Of a stretch of DNA of 64,000 nt, positions 25,859 to 34,903 are shown one piece after another. The notes beneath the pieces were generated by a model. That model was not told the origin of the DNA, searched no databases, and worked only from the letters and a program-made list of their open reading frames with translations. Position 1 is the stretch's first letter. Every line of letters starts with the position of its first letter. Source of the stretch: CAVSRC01 sp963798195 (GTDB lineage: Bacteria > Pseudomonadota > Alphaproteobacteria > Rhizobiales > Kaistiaceae); assembly GCA_963798195.1 (NCBI GenBank), contig CAWCSF010000004.1:197638-261637 (forward strand). The letters are read 5' to 3'. The position numbers and the translations under genes were made by a program.

Positions 25859-26602
25859 GTGACCGACCGCGCCATCGTCCTCATCCCGGCCCGCATGGCC
25901 TCCACCCGCCTGCCGGGCAAGCCGCTGGCCGATATTCACGGCGACCCCATGATCGTCCACGTCTGGCGCCGGGCCGTCGAGGCCGATGTCGGCCGCGTCG
26001 TGGTCGCCACCGACGATCTCGGCATCGCCGCCGCCATCGAGCTTGCCGGCGGCGAGGCGGTCGTCACCCGGCCCGACCACCTCAACGGCACTTCGCGGAT
26101 CCACGAGGCGCTGCAACGTCTGGATGCCACCGAGGAGATCGTCGTCAACGTTCAGGGCGACCTGCCGACCATCCAGCCGGCTGCCGTGCAGGCCGCGCTC
26201 GCGCCGCTGGCGCTCCCCGAAGTGGACATCGGTACGATCTGCGCCGTCATCACCCGCGCGGAGGAGAAGACCAATCCCAACGTGGTCAAGGTGGTCGGCA
26301 GCCCGTTGACCCTGGCCGAGGAAGACGCCGGCATTCTCCGCGCGCTCTATTTCACCCGCGCCACCGCGCCATGGGGCGAGGGGCCGCTCTATCACCACAT
26401 CGGCCTCTATGCGTATCGCCGCGCCGCGCTCGATCGCTACGTCGCGCTCAGCCCGACGCCGCTCGAGCAACGCGAGCGGCTGGAGCAGCTCCGCGCGCTG
26501 GAGAACGGTATGCGCATCGACGCCGCCATCGTTGACGCGGTCCCCCTCGGTGTCGACACTCCTGACGACCTCGCCCGCGCCCGCGAGATGCTGAAGCCCT
26601 AG
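25859..26602 (+). CDS. kdsB: 3-deoxy-manno-octulosonate cytidylyltransferase
   Basis: A 247-residue CMP-KDO synthetase that activates KDO with CTP for lipopolysaccharide inner-core synthesis. Diagnostic motifs: IPARMASTRLPGKPL near residues 8-22, DDLGIAAAIELAGG, NVQGDLPTIQP near 96-106, and YRRAALDRYVALSPTPLEQRERLEQLRALENG near 183-214. The start is a GTG at 25859; GGGGGAAGG lies further upstream, an unusually long spacing, so the start is the best fit rather than certain. It begins a plus-strand run with pheA and a kinase gene. Confidence 0.93.
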   Translation: MTDRAIVLIPARMASTRLPGKPLADIHGDPMIVHVWRRAVEADVGRVVVATDDLGIAAAIELAGGEAVVTRPDHLNGTSRIHEALQRLDATEEIVVNVQGDLPTIQPAAVQAALAPLALPEVDIGTICAVITRAEEKTNPNVVKVVGSPLTLAEEDAGILRALYFTRATAPWGEGPLYHHIGLYAYRRAALDRYVALSPTPLEQRERLEQLRALENGMRIDAAIVDAVPLGVDTPDDLARAREMLKP

Positions 26603-26663
26603 CTCCCGCTTCCCGTATCCGCCCGCATCCGCTAAGCCTCCGCCCACAAGGGGGAACGCACCC

Positions 26664-27515
26664 ATGCCGAAGTCGATCGTTTTCCAGGGCGAGCCGGGGG
26701 CCAATTCCGAGGTCGCCTGCCGCGAGGTGTATCCGAAGGCCACGGCCGTCCCGTGCCCGACTTTCGAGGATTGCTTCGCCGCGGTCGAGAGAGGCACGGC
26801 CGATCTCGCCATGATCCCGATCGAGAATTCGCTCGCCGGCCGCGTCGCCGATATCCATCACCTGCTGCCCGGCTCGAAGCTCAACATCATCGGCGAGCAT
26901 TTCCTGCCGATTCATTTCCAGCTGATGGCCCCGAAGGGCGCGACGCTGAAGACGCTGAAATCCGTCCACAGCCACATCCATGCCCTCGGCCAGTGCCGCA
27001 AGATCATCCGCAAGCACGGCTGGAAGGCCGTGGTCGCGGGCGATACCGCCGGCGCCGCGCGCGAGGTCGCCGAGGGCGGTGACGTCACCCAGGCCGCGCT
27101 CGCCCCGGCCATCGCCGCCGGCATCTACGGCCTCGATATCCTGGCGAAGAACGTCGAGGACGCCGCGCATAACACCACGCGCTTCATCATCCTGTCGAAG
27201 ACCGAGAAGCGCGCCCGCCGCGCCGCAGGCAGCGAAGGCAAGATCATCACCACCTTCGTCTTCCGCGTGCGCAACGTGCCGGCCGCGCTCTACAAGGCGA
27301 TGGGCGGCTTTGCCACCAACGGCGTCAACATGACCAAGCTGGAGTCCTACCAGCTCAACGGCCAGTTCTTCGCCACCCAGTTCTATGCCGATGTCGAAGG
27401 CCACCCTTCGGACCGCAACCTGAAACTGGCGCTGGAGGAGCTCGCCTTCTTCTCCAACGAGGTGCGCATCCTCGGCGTCTATCCGGCGAGCCCGTTCCGC
27501 AAGGGGCTGGACTAG
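26664..27515 (+). CDS. pheA: Prephenate dehydratase
   Basis: A 283-residue monofunctional prephenate dehydratase making phenylpyruvate on the way to phenylalanine. The catalytic domain (residues 1-185) contains FQGEPGANSE, AMIPIENSLAGRVADIHHLL and NTTRF, the Thr-Arg-Phe motif being catalytic. A C-terminal ACT domain (about 195-280) carries GGFATNGVNMTKLESYQLNG, corresponding to the Phe-binding ESRP region, here ESYQ. Feedback inhibition by phenylalanine is therefore likely. AGGGGGAAC stands before the ATG. Confidence 0.93.
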   Translation: MPKSIVFQGEPGANSEVACREVYPKATAVPCPTFEDCFAAVERGTADLAMIPIENSLAGRVADIHHLLPGSKLNIIGEHFLPIHFQLMAPKGATLKTLKSVHSHIHALGQCRKIIRKHGWKAVVAGDTAGAAREVAEGGDVTQAALAPAIAAGIYGLDILAKNVEDAAHNTTRFIILSKTEKRARRAAGSEGKIITTFVFRVRNVPAALYKAMGGFATNGVNMTKLESYQLNGQFFATQFYADVEGHPSDRNLKLALEELAFFSNEVRILGVYPASPFRKGLD

Positions 27516-27523
27516 CCCCGCCC

Positions 27524-28288
27524 ATGGGCGCGGACGCACCGGGCCCGCTCGTCGGCGCCGGCAAGGAGGCCGAGGTCTTCGCCCTCGGCGATTGTGTCGT
27601 GAAGCGCTACCGGTCGCCGGAGAAGAAGGTCTCCGCCTTCCGCGAGGCCGGCATCCTCGCCGTGGTCGAGGGCCTGGGCTTGCCGGTCCCCTCCGTCCGT
27701 GAAGTCCGTCAAGCGGGTGGCCGCTGGGAAATCGTGATGACCCGGGCCGAGGGCGCGTCTTTCGGCGAACTGGCCGGGCGCGATCGCCAGCGCGTACCGG
27801 AGATCCTCGCCGCCATGGTCTCGCTCCACCGGCGCATCCACGCCGCGCCCGGCGCGCAGCTTGCCAGCCAGAAGCAGAAGCTCGCCGCCGGCATCGCCCG
27901 CGCCGAAACCCTGCTTGGCTCTGAGCGCAAGGCGCAATTGCTTGAGTCGCTTGCCGCGCGGCCGGAGGGCGACCGCCTCTGCCACGGTGATTTCCATCCG
28001 CTCAACATCATCGGCGAACCCGGTCACGAGATCGTCGTCGATTGGCTCGATGCCACCTGCGGCGATCCGGCCGCTGATGTCTGCCGCACCTTCGTGCTGA
28101 TGAAGCCGCACGCGCCCGAGATCGTCTCGGCTTACGTCGATGCCTACGCCGCCGCGTCCGGCATCGCCCGTGACGCCGTCATGGCCTGGCTCCCCTTCGT
28201 CGCCGCCGCCCGGCTGTCCGAAGGCGTGCCGGAGGAGGTCGATGGGCTGATGGAGATGGTGGGTGGCGGAGATTCAACGCTGCCGTGA
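27524..28288 (+). CDS. Aminoglycoside phosphotransferase-like kinase
   Basis: A 254-residue protein with the APH/choline kinase fold. Kinase motifs: nucleotide loop AGKEAEVFALGDCVVKRY near residues 12-29, catalytic loop LCHGDFHPLNIIG near 151-163, and the metal Asp in IVVDWLDATCGDPAADVCR near 170-188. The substrate cannot be read from sequence; the family includes small-molecule and drug kinases, and nothing here indicates antibiotic resistance. Eight bases separate it from pheA, so the two are probably co-transcribed. Confidence 0.8.
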   Translation: MGADAPGPLVGAGKEAEVFALGDCVVKRYRSPEKKVSAFREAGILAVVEGLGLPVPSVREVRQAGGRWEIVMTRAEGASFGELAGRDRQRVPEILAAMVSLHRRIHAAPGAQLASQKQKLAAGIARAETLLGSERKAQLLESLAARPEGDRLCHGDFHPLNIIGEPGHEIVVDWLDATCGDPAADVCRTFVLMKPHAPEIVSAYVDAYAAASGIARDAVMAWLPFVAAARLSEGVPEEVDGLMEMVGGGDSTLP

Positions 28289-28348
28289 ATCATCAACCGG
28301 TGCTAGCATCCCGTCCGGGACAGGGAGGCTCAGCGGCGGGAGGCGGTC

Positions 28349-28943
28349 ATGCCCACGGAAGTCGGAACGGGAATCCTCGGGCTTAGCCCGGATTGGCTGA
28401 AATACGGCGCGCTCGGGCTGCTGGCGATCAGCATCCTGGTGGTCGCGGTGGTCACCTTCTCCGGCGCCAAGAGCCGCGCCTCCTTCCGCCTCGCGCTGGT
28501 CTTCATGGGCTTCACGCTCATCGTCGCCGCGCTCGCTATCGGCTCGGAAATCTTCCGCGAGAATTCGGCCGTGGCGAAGGTCCAGGAAGAGGCCGACGCG
28601 TGGAAGGTCGCGCGCCACTGAAGCGGAGACCGCGCGCGATGCCGCCGTCACCGCCCTCGACGCGCGCGAAGACGTCAATGGCCGCGCATGGAGGCGGACC
28701 AGACGAAGACGTTCGCCGCCATCGCGGGCGAGACCCGCAGCATTGCCAATGCGCTCGATGCCAAATGGTGCATCGAGGTCAAGCAGGACGAGCGACTCGC
28801 CCTTCAAGGCGACGCTGATCCAGATCGTCAATCAGATGCGCACGTCGATCGCGAAGATCCAGCAGACCATCGGTGGCGACCCGCCGCCGGTCGCGCCCGA
28901 GTGCGTCGATCTCGGCAAAGAAATCCGTGATCGGCGGATGTAG
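28349..28943 (+). pseudogene. Small membrane protein gene, reading frame broken (about three shifts)
   Basis: A good ribosome-binding site (GGGAGG) precedes the ATG at 28349. The first frame gives two membrane spans (residues 17-39 and 49-67) and stops at 28621 after 90 codons. Coding-like text continues in other frames: TEAETARDAAVTALDARED (about 28615-28685), then MEADQTKTFAAIAGETRS (28688-28795), then LIQIVNQMRTSIAKIQQTI up to a stop at 28943. Joined, these would give one protein of about 198 residues; the span is 595 bases, one more than a multiple of three. Either the sequence has indels or the gene is decaying. I do not recognise the family. Confidence 0.55.
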
Positions 28944-29027
28944 CGACGGGGGCCCGACCAGTTTGCCGGCTCATCCCCCGCGGTCTAAGCTTTGCCGCCA
29001 TCCGGGGGGAATGACGACCAGGCCAAC

Positions 29028-29937
29028 GTGACCAGCTCCAATGTGGTCGCCTTCGCGACCGACGCCGCGCTTTTCCCGGCGACGATCTTTGCTGCAAACC
29101 GTCTGGCGTCCCTCGGCGTGCCGGACAATGTCGAGATCATCGTTTTCTCGGATTCGTTGCGCGATCTGAAGCTCGCGCAGGAGTGGGGCGCGAAATTCAC
29201 CCTGAAGCATCTCGATCTCAAGGTTGGCTCCGCTGCGCTACGCCCGCATGCCTCCTTCTATCGTCTGTTCCTCCCCGGCCTGTGTCCGGGCGTGGACAAG
29301 ATTCTCTATCTCGACAGCGATACCTACGCGGAGAACGAGACGGTCTGGCGCATTTTCGATCTCGACCTGAAGGGTAATGCGTTCGCGGCCGTCCGCGATT
29401 ATGCCGCGGTCTACGATCCCCAGGGCGCCGGCGAACTCGCGTTCACGGGCTGCGCCGATGGCCGCTACCTGAACAGCGGCGTGCTGCTGATGGATGTGCG
29501 GCGGTATATCGAACGGGACCTCCAGCGGAAGGTCTCCCAGACCGCCGGCGCGCACGCGGCGGACGGATCAGACCGCGATCAATTTCACGCTGCGTGGCAA
29601 GGACTGGCTTGAGCTGTCCCCGTCTTTCAATGCGACGGCGCCCGCGCGCTACACGTTCCTGAAGGACCTGTTCCCGCCTGTCATCACCCATTTCGCCGGT
29701 CCCGAGAAGCCATGGCAGGGGCAATCCTCTCACCGTGCCCGGCCGGAGATGGTGCGCTTCTTCCCGCGCACGCCGTGGCCGGCCTTCTTCTCGGACCGGT
29801 TCAACATCGCCGACGCGCTCAGCCAGCAGGGCGGCGCGGCGCGCGTCCCGCCGGGTTTCGCCGAAGCCGTCCAGCCTTATCTGGCGACGCCCTTCGCCGA
29901 TATTGAGCAGGGCATCATCACGCCATCCGTTTCGTAG
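29028..29937 (+). pseudogene. Glycosyltransferase family 8 gene with a frameshift
   Basis: The first part (29028 to about 29565) encodes a GT8 catalytic domain: NVVAFATDAALFPATIFAAN at the start, metal-binding DxD in ILYLDSDTYAENE near residue 95, and YLNSGVLLMDVRRY near 150. The C-terminal part continues in another frame from TDQTAINFTLRGKDW to a stop at 29937, including FPPVITHFAGPEKPW. The shift lies between about 29550 and 29575; the span is 910 bases, one over a multiple of three. The donor and acceptor sugars are unknown. The GTG start at 29028 is the best N-terminal fit. Confidence 0.8.
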
Positions 29938-29946
29938 CACTCGGGC

Positions 29947-30888
29947 TCAGTCGTAGGCCCAGGCCCGGATCAGATGACTGGCGATCGCCATGGAGGTGGG
30001 GATCGTCACGCCCTCCGGGTGGGTGCCGGCGAGCATCTGCTTAACCTCGGTGCGGGTGAACCAGCGGCAGTCTTCCAGCTCCGCCTCGTCGCGCGTGATG
30101 GCGGTCGAGATCGCCTCGCCGTGGCAGCCGATCATCAGCGAGGACGGGAACGGCCACGGCTGGCTCGCGTGGTAGCGCACGCGTCCAAGACGGATGCCGG
30201 ATTCCTCGAAGGTCTCGCGCCGCACCGCGTCCTCGATCGTCTCTCCCGGCTCGACGAAGCCGGCGAGGCACGAGAACACCATCGACTGGAATCGGTGCGA
30301 GCGGCCGAGCAGCGCGCGCTCTTCGCCGTTGCCGCTGTCGATGGCGAGCATGATCACCACGGGATCGGTGCGCGGGAAATGCTGCGAACCGCAATTCGCG
30401 CAGTCGCGCCGGTAACCGCCGATCGCCATGCGGCTGGCCGCGCCGCAGACCGAGCAGAAGCCGTGGCGGTTGTGCCAGTTCAGCATGCTGCGCCCCTGCG
30501 CCAGCGCGCCAAGATGCTCGCGGACAGCACGCCCTCGATAGCCAGCGCGCGGAGGCCGGTCGCTGTCACGCGCGTCTCGTCGATGGGCGCGTCCTCGGCG
30601 ATCTGCACCGCGAGCCGTGGCCCGTCCGCCGCCCAGCCGAGCAGGATCGCCTTCGCCGGGTCCGCGCCCGCAGCCGTCGCCTCTGCTGCGGTGAACAGTG
30701 GTTCTCCGCCGGTCTTCTGCAGTACCGGGTCGCCTCGGAAGACATAGAGCCGCGCCGTCGGGGTCGGCGAGGGCGACCGCCACCGCATCGTCGCCGCGGT
30801 TCTCGCTCCGCCGGTCGATGGTGTTGCCGGCGAAGCCGGTCAGGCGGCTCGGTTCGGTTGCGGGAAGACCGTCGAAGAAATGGCTCAT
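29947..30888 (-). pseudogene. nudC: NAD+ diphosphatase NudC-like, two compensating frameshifts
   Basis: Encodes a NudC-type Nudix hydrolase that cleaves NAD(H) and NAD-capped RNA. The start MSHFFDGLP at 30888 and the C-terminal half share one frame: zinc ribbon CSVCG and CANCG, then the Nudix box GFVEPGETIEDAVRRETFEESGI. The middle (about 30755 to 30510) is coding only in another frame: ARLYVFRGDPVLQKTGGEP to LRALAIEGVLS. The two shifts cancel, so an uninterrupted 313-codon frame exists, but its residues between them would be nonsense. Two sequencing indels or a truly damaged gene are both possible. Confidence 0.8.
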
Positions 30889-30904
30889 GGGGCGCTACGG
30901 GGGA

Positions 30905-31318
30905 TCAGGCGGGGAGGGCGGCAAGGATCTTGGCCGCCAGTCTATCCCGTTCCGGTGCCGCATAGGCAACCGCCGAACCCACGCCCCAGACCGGCCGCGG
31001 CCAGGCCGCGTCGCTGCGGAAGCGGGCAATGATGTGGACATGCAACTGCGGCGTCTGGTTGCCGAGCGCCGCCACGTTCAGCTTGTCGCAGCCGGTCGCT
31101 GCCCTCAGCGCCTGCGAGACGGTCGTAATTTCGGCGAAAAGCGCCGCGCGGTCGGCTGCGTTGAGGTCGATGATCTCCCCCATCCCCGACCGCCGCGGCA
31201 CGAGCAGCAGCCAGGGAAAGCGCGAATCGTTCATCAGCAGCAGTTCGGAAAGCCCAAGGCCCTTCAGCGGCGTGGTGTCCGCGGCAAGCTGCGGGTGCAG
31301 GGCAAATGCGTCTGGCAT
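30905..31318 (-). CDS. HIT family nucleotide hydrolase
   Basis: A 137-residue histidine-triad protein. The active-site triad appears as QLHVHIIARF (His-x-His-x-x pattern) near residues 91-100, and FPWLLLVPRRSGMGEIIDL near 34-52 is the typical substrate-side strand. HIT proteins hydrolyse nucleoside phosphate derivatives. The gene ends 16 bases before nudC on the same strand, so both may be expressed together. The pairing of HIT and NudC next to ffs-dnaX is consistent with a conserved chromosomal block. Confidence 0.87.
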   Translation of the reverse strand: MPDAFALHPQLAADTTPLKGLGLSELLLMNDSRFPWLLLVPRRSGMGEIIDLNAADRAALFAEITTVSQALRAATGCDKLNVAALGNQTPQLHVHIIARFRSDAAWPRPVWGVGSAVAYAAPERDRLAAKILAALPA

Positions 31319-31424
31319 GGCGTCCTTCTGTGCTCGTACCGGCCGGGAGCCTCACCGGCCGCGGCCAATAGTATCCGGATTCGGGGCCATTCGGCCTTGC
31401 CCCTGTCGCCGGTCGATATGATAT

Positions 31425-31532
31425 GGTGCCCCGGGAGGCTGGCGGCGGACGTGTCGCTCGCCAACCGGGTCAGGTCCGGAAGGAAGCAGCCCTAACGAGT
31501 TTCGGCGCGGGTCGCGTGCCAGTCTCCCACCC
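31425..31532 (+). ncRNA. ffs: Signal recognition particle RNA (4.5S type)
   Basis: The apical core is unmistakable: GGTCAGGTCCGGAAGGAAGC followed by AGCCCTAACGAG at about 31468-31499, the conserved SRP helix 8 with its GGAA loop and asymmetric internal loops. The outer stem pairs GGGAGGCTGGC (31433-31443) with GCCAGTCTCCC (31518-31528), one G-U pair included. The ends are estimated. Position just before dnaX is the usual one in Alphaproteobacteria. Confidence 0.93.
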
Positions 31533-31583
31533 CAGCCCACCCAACGAGGAGCCCTCGCCGAGGGCCGGAGCGACCGCGAAGGC

Positions 31584-33344
31584 ATGGACGGCACCGCAAA
31601 CGAACAGACGAGTGCCAGCCCTTATCGGGTGCTCGCCCGTAAGTATCGGCCGCAGAGCTTCGCCGATCTGATCGGCCAGGAGCCGATGGTCCGGACTCTG
31701 ACCAACGCGTTCCATTCGGGGCGTATTGCGCAGGCCTACATGCTCACTGGCGTCCGCGGCGTCGGCAAGACCACGACCGCCCGCATCCTCGCCCGCGCGC
31801 TCAACTATGCGATCCCCGGCAAGGTCGACAAGCCGACCATCGACATGGACGAGCTTGGCGAGCATTGCGCCGCCATCATGGAAGGCCGCCATGTCGATGT
31901 GCTGGAGATGGACGCCGCCTCCCACACCGGCATCGACGATATCCGCGAGATCATCGAGGCGGTGCGCTACAAGCCGGCCATCGCCCGCTACAAGGTCTAC
32001 ATCATCGACGAAGTGCACATGCTCTCGAAGGCCGCCTTCAACGGCCTGCTGAAGACGCTCGAAGAGCCGCCGGAGCACGTCAAGTTCGTCTTCGCCACCA
32101 CCGAGGTGCGCAAGGTCCCGGTCACTGTCCTCTCGCGCTGTCAGCGCTTCGATCTCCGCCGCATCGAGCCGTCGCGTCTCATCGGCCTGATGAAGGACAT
32201 CACGGCCAAAGAGAATATCGCCGTCGACGACGACGCGCTCACCATGGTCGCCCGCGCCGCCGAGGGCTCAGCCCGTGACGCCTTGTCCATTCTCGATCAG
32301 GCCATCGCCCACGCTGCCGGAACTGTTTCGGCCGAGGAAGTCCGCCAGATGCTCGGCCTTGCCGACCGGGCGCTGGTCATCGATCTCTTCGCGGATGTCA
32401 TGGGCGGCGACGTCGAGACGGCGCTGAAGCGGCTGAAGAACCTCTTCGATGTCGGCGCCGATCCGGCCGTCGTGCTGGAGGATCTCGCCGCCTTCACCCA
32501 TCTGGTCACCCGGCTGAAACTCGCGCCCTCGGCTGTCGAGGATGACGCGCTGACGCCCGAGGAGAAGACCCGCGGCGCCGAGTTTGCCGGTAAGCTCTCG
32601 CTCCGTGCGCTCGCCCGCGCCTGGCAGATGCTGCTCAAGGGCATCGAGGAGGCGCGGGAGGCCACCCGTCCGCTTGCCGCTGCCGACATGGTCATCGTCC
32701 GCCTTGCCCATGCCTCGGACCTCCCGACGCCGGACGAAGCCGTTCGCGCGCTGAAGGAAGGCGGCGGGTCCGTCCGGACATCTGCGCCGGAACGCGCCGC
32801 GCCATCCGACAACGGCGCTGCCCGCATGTCCGCCTCGGGCGGAGCCGCCCGCGCGCCATCCCCGGCCCCGGCACCCGCCGCAGCGCCGCAGGCCAAAGCC
32901 GCACCGGCGGTACGGCTCGAATCTTTTGCCGATATCGTCGCGCTCGCCGGCCAGCACCGCGAACTGAAGCTGAAGCACGAACTCGAAACCTTCGTCCGCC
33001 CGATTCGCTTCGAGCCCGGCAAGGTCGAGATCGCCACCACCGCCGACGCTTCGCCCGGGCTCGCCGGCGAACTGTCGAAGAAGCTCGAAGAGTGGACCGG
33101 CACCCGCTGGATGATCGCCGTCGGCCGCGATGGCGGCGCCCCCACCATCGCCGAGACGCGCAAGCAGGCGCAGGAACAGTTGCTGGATGACGCCCGCGCC
33201 GACCCGCTGGTCAGCGCCGTCCTGCAACGCTTCCCCGGCGCGGAGATCGTCGATGTCCGCGTGCGCGGCGGCGCCGATCCCGGCCCGGGAGCCGAAACCG
33301 GGGCGCTTCCCGCCTCCGACGACACGATGGATGAGGATTTCTGA
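31584..33344 (+). CDS. dnaX: DNA polymerase III tau/gamma subunit
   Basis: A 586-residue clamp-loader ATPase. YRVLARKYRPQSFADLIGQEP opens the AAA+ domain; Walker A is GVRGVGKTTTAR near residue 55, Walker B is VYIIDEVHML near 140, and sensor text FVFATTEVRKVPVTVLSRCQRFDLRR follows. As in other alphaproteobacteria, the zinc-finger cysteines of E. coli DnaX are reduced to one (GEHCAAIMEGRHVDVLEMDAAS). A Pro/Ala-rich linker near 395-440 leads to the C-terminal tau domain. ybaB starts 2 bases downstream. Confidence 0.95.
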   Translation: MDGTANEQTSASPYRVLARKYRPQSFADLIGQEPMVRTLTNAFHSGRIAQAYMLTGVRGVGKTTTARILARALNYAIPGKVDKPTIDMDELGEHCAAIMEGRHVDVLEMDAASHTGIDDIREIIEAVRYKPAIARYKVYIIDEVHMLSKAAFNGLLKTLEEPPEHVKFVFATTEVRKVPVTVLSRCQRFDLRRIEPSRLIGLMKDITAKENIAVDDDALTMVARAAEGSARDALSILDQAIAHAAGTVSAEEVRQMLGLADRALVIDLFADVMGGDVETALKRLKNLFDVGADPAVVLEDLAAFTHLVTRLKLAPSAVEDDALTPEEKTRGAEFAGKLSLRALARAWQMLLKGIEEAREATRPLAAADMVIVRLAHASDLPTPDEAVRALKEGGGSVRTSAPERAAPSDNGAARMSASGGAARAPSPAPAPAAAPQAKAAPAVRLESFADIVALAGQHRELKLKHELETFVRPIRFEPGKVEIATTADASPGLAGELSKKLEEWTGTRWMIAVGRDGGAPTIAETRKQAQEQLLDDARADPLVSAVLQRFPGAEIVDVRVRGGADPGPGAETGALPASDDTMDEDF

Positions 33345-33346
33345 GA

Positions 33347-33676
33347 ATGGCACTTGGCGACATGATGGGAATGATGAAGCAGGCGAAGGAATTGCAGGAG
33401 AAGATGCAATCCCTGCAGGACGAGGTCGCCGCGATGGAAGTCGAAGGCTCCTCCGGCGGTGGGCTCGTCTCGGTCGTCATGTCCGGCAAAAGCGAGATGA
33501 AGCGCCTCAAGATCGACCCGTCGCTGCTCAAGCCGGAGGAGGCGGAGATCGTCGAGGATCTCATCGTCGCCGCGGTCAACGACGCCCGAGCCAAGGCGGA
33601 AGCCGTGCTCGCCGACAAGATGCGCGCGATGACCAGCGGCATGGGGCTGCCGCCCGGCATGAAGCTGCCGTTCTGA
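33347..33676 (+). CDS. ybaB: YbaB/EbfC family nucleoid-associated protein
   Basis: A 109-residue DNA-binding protein of the YbaB family, forming tweezer-like dimers on the nucleoid. Typical features: MMGMMKQAKELQEKMQSLQDEV near residues 5-26, SGGGLVSVVMSGKSEMKRLKID and a C-terminal PPGMKLPF tail. It follows dnaX by 2 bases. In most bacteria this gene sits between dnaX and recR; here three extra genes separate it from recR. Confidence 0.93.
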   Translation: MALGDMMGMMKQAKELQEKMQSLQDEVAAMEVEGSSGGGLVSVVMSGKSEMKRLKIDPSLLKPEEAEIVEDLIVAAVNDARAKAEAVLADKMRAMTSGMGLPPGMKLPF

Positions 33677-33683
33677 TCGTCCC

Positions 33684-34364
33684 ATGACCGACAGACCGCT
33701 CGCCGTCATAACCGGCGCCGCTGGCGGCATGGCCAGTGGCCTTGCCACCGGCTTCCGCGAAGCCGGTTACGACGTGGTGGCTGTCGACCGCGCCGCCTCG
33801 CACGGCGTCGAGACCCTCGACGTCACCGATACTGATGCCGTCAAGGCCTTCGCCGACCGCTTCGATCGGCTGAACGTGCTCATCAACGCCGCCGGCGTTC
33901 TGCTCAGGCATGACGAATACAACCCGGAAACCTTTTCCCGGGTGCTCGACATCAATCTCACCGGCGGCCTTCGCCTCGCGACCGCGCTCAAGCCCGCTCT
34001 GGCGGCCGCCAAAGGCTGCATCATCAACGTCGGGTCGATGTATTCGTTTTTCGGCGCGCCCCACGCGCCGGCCTATGCGGCGTCGAAGGGCGGCGTGGTG
34101 CAGCTCACCAAATCGCTCGCCGTCGCCTGGGGACCGGAAGGTATTCGCGTCAATGCCGTGGCGCCCGGCTGGATCGTCACGCCGATGACCGAAAACGCCC
34201 GCGGCGACGCTGTCCGCAACCAGGGCATCATCGATCGCACGCCCATGGGCCGCTGGGGCACGCCGGAAGACGTGCTTGGGCCCATGCTGTTTCTTGCCAG
34301 CGACGCCGCGCGGTTCGTAACCGGCGTCGTGCTGCCGGTGGACGGCGGCTACGCGGTGATGTGA
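33684..34364 (+). CDS. SDR-family oxidoreductase
   Basis: A 226-residue classical short-chain dehydrogenase. The cofactor motif is TGAAGGMASG (residues 10-19), with NAAG at 69-72, catalytic Ser in NVGSMYSFFG and Tyr-Lys in PAYAASKGG near 132. A hydrophobic Val-Asp-Arg acceptor after the second strand (VVAVDRAA) suggests NAD(H) preference. It is 7 bases after ybaB and 11 before a cupin gene. The SDR-cupin pair sits as an insertion inside the ybaB-recR block and may act on a shared aromatic or keto substrate, but that is speculation. Confidence 0.85.
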   Translation: MTDRPLAVITGAAGGMASGLATGFREAGYDVVAVDRAASHGVETLDVTDTDAVKAFADRFDRLNVLINAAGVLLRHDEYNPETFSRVLDINLTGGLRLATALKPALAAAKGCIINVGSMYSFFGAPHAPAYAASKGGVVQLTKSLAVAWGPEGIRVNAVAPGWIVTPMTENARGDAVRNQGIIDRTPMGRWGTPEDVLGPMLFLASDAARFVTGVVLPVDGGYAVM

Positions 34365-34375
34365 GGAGACGAAAG

Positions 34376-34903
34376 ATGCCGGCGCCGAAGAACGAAGCCA
34401 ACGCGCGCACGCCTTACCGGCTGCCGCAGCCTGCCGAAATGGCAGCCGATCTGGTCGTCCCGTCGGTTCTGCCCGATGACGATCGCGTCTGGGTGCCGCA
34501 GGCGCTGAATGTCTTCTTCCGCCCGCTCTGCCTGTCCGTGTCCCAGGGCTATTGGGTCAACCTGCTCAAGGTCACGCGTTCCGGCGTCCTCTCGCGCCAT
34601 CGCCACACCAACCCGGTGCATGGCTACGTGATCAAGGGCAGCTGGCACTATCTCGAGCACGATTGGGTCGCGACCGAAGGCGGCTACGTCTACGAGCCGC
34701 CGGGCGAGACCCACACGCTCGTCGTCGATGAAGACGTCGCGGAGATGATCACCCTGTTCCAGGTCAACGGCATCATGCTCTACGTCGATCCGGACGGAAA
34801 CGCGGTCGGCTACGAGGACGTCTTCAGCAAGATCGACATGTGCCGCAAGCACTATGCCGCGGTTGGCCTCGGCGCAGACTACGTCGAGCAGTTCATCCGC
34901 TAG
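34376..34903 (+). CDS. Cupin protein, 2,4'-dihydroxyacetophenone dioxygenase-like
   Basis: A 175-residue cupin. Metal-site motifs are visible: SRHRHTNPVHGYVIKGSWHY near residues 75-94 (His, His) and EPPGETHTL near 108-116 (His). The layout resembles the 2,4'-dihydroxyacetophenone dioxygenase group of single-domain cupins, which cleave carbon-carbon bonds in aryl ketones. This is a family-level call. GAGGAGACGAAAG precedes the ATG at 34376. It overlaps the stop of the convergent DsbA-family gene by four bases. Confidence 0.75.
   Translation: MPAPKNEANARTPYRLPQPAEMAADLVVPSVLPDDDRVWVPQALNVFFRPLCLSVSQGYWVNLLKVTRSGVLSRHRHTNPVHGYVIKGSWHYLEHDWVATEGGYVYEPPGETHTLVVDEDVAEMITLFQVNGIMLYVDPDGNAVGYEDVFSKIDMCRKHYAAVGLGADYVEQFIR

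Noticed and set aside
27524..28288. An antibiotic-resistance gene
   Set aside because: The APH-like fold is shared by many metabolic kinases and nothing in the sequence or context points to drug modification.
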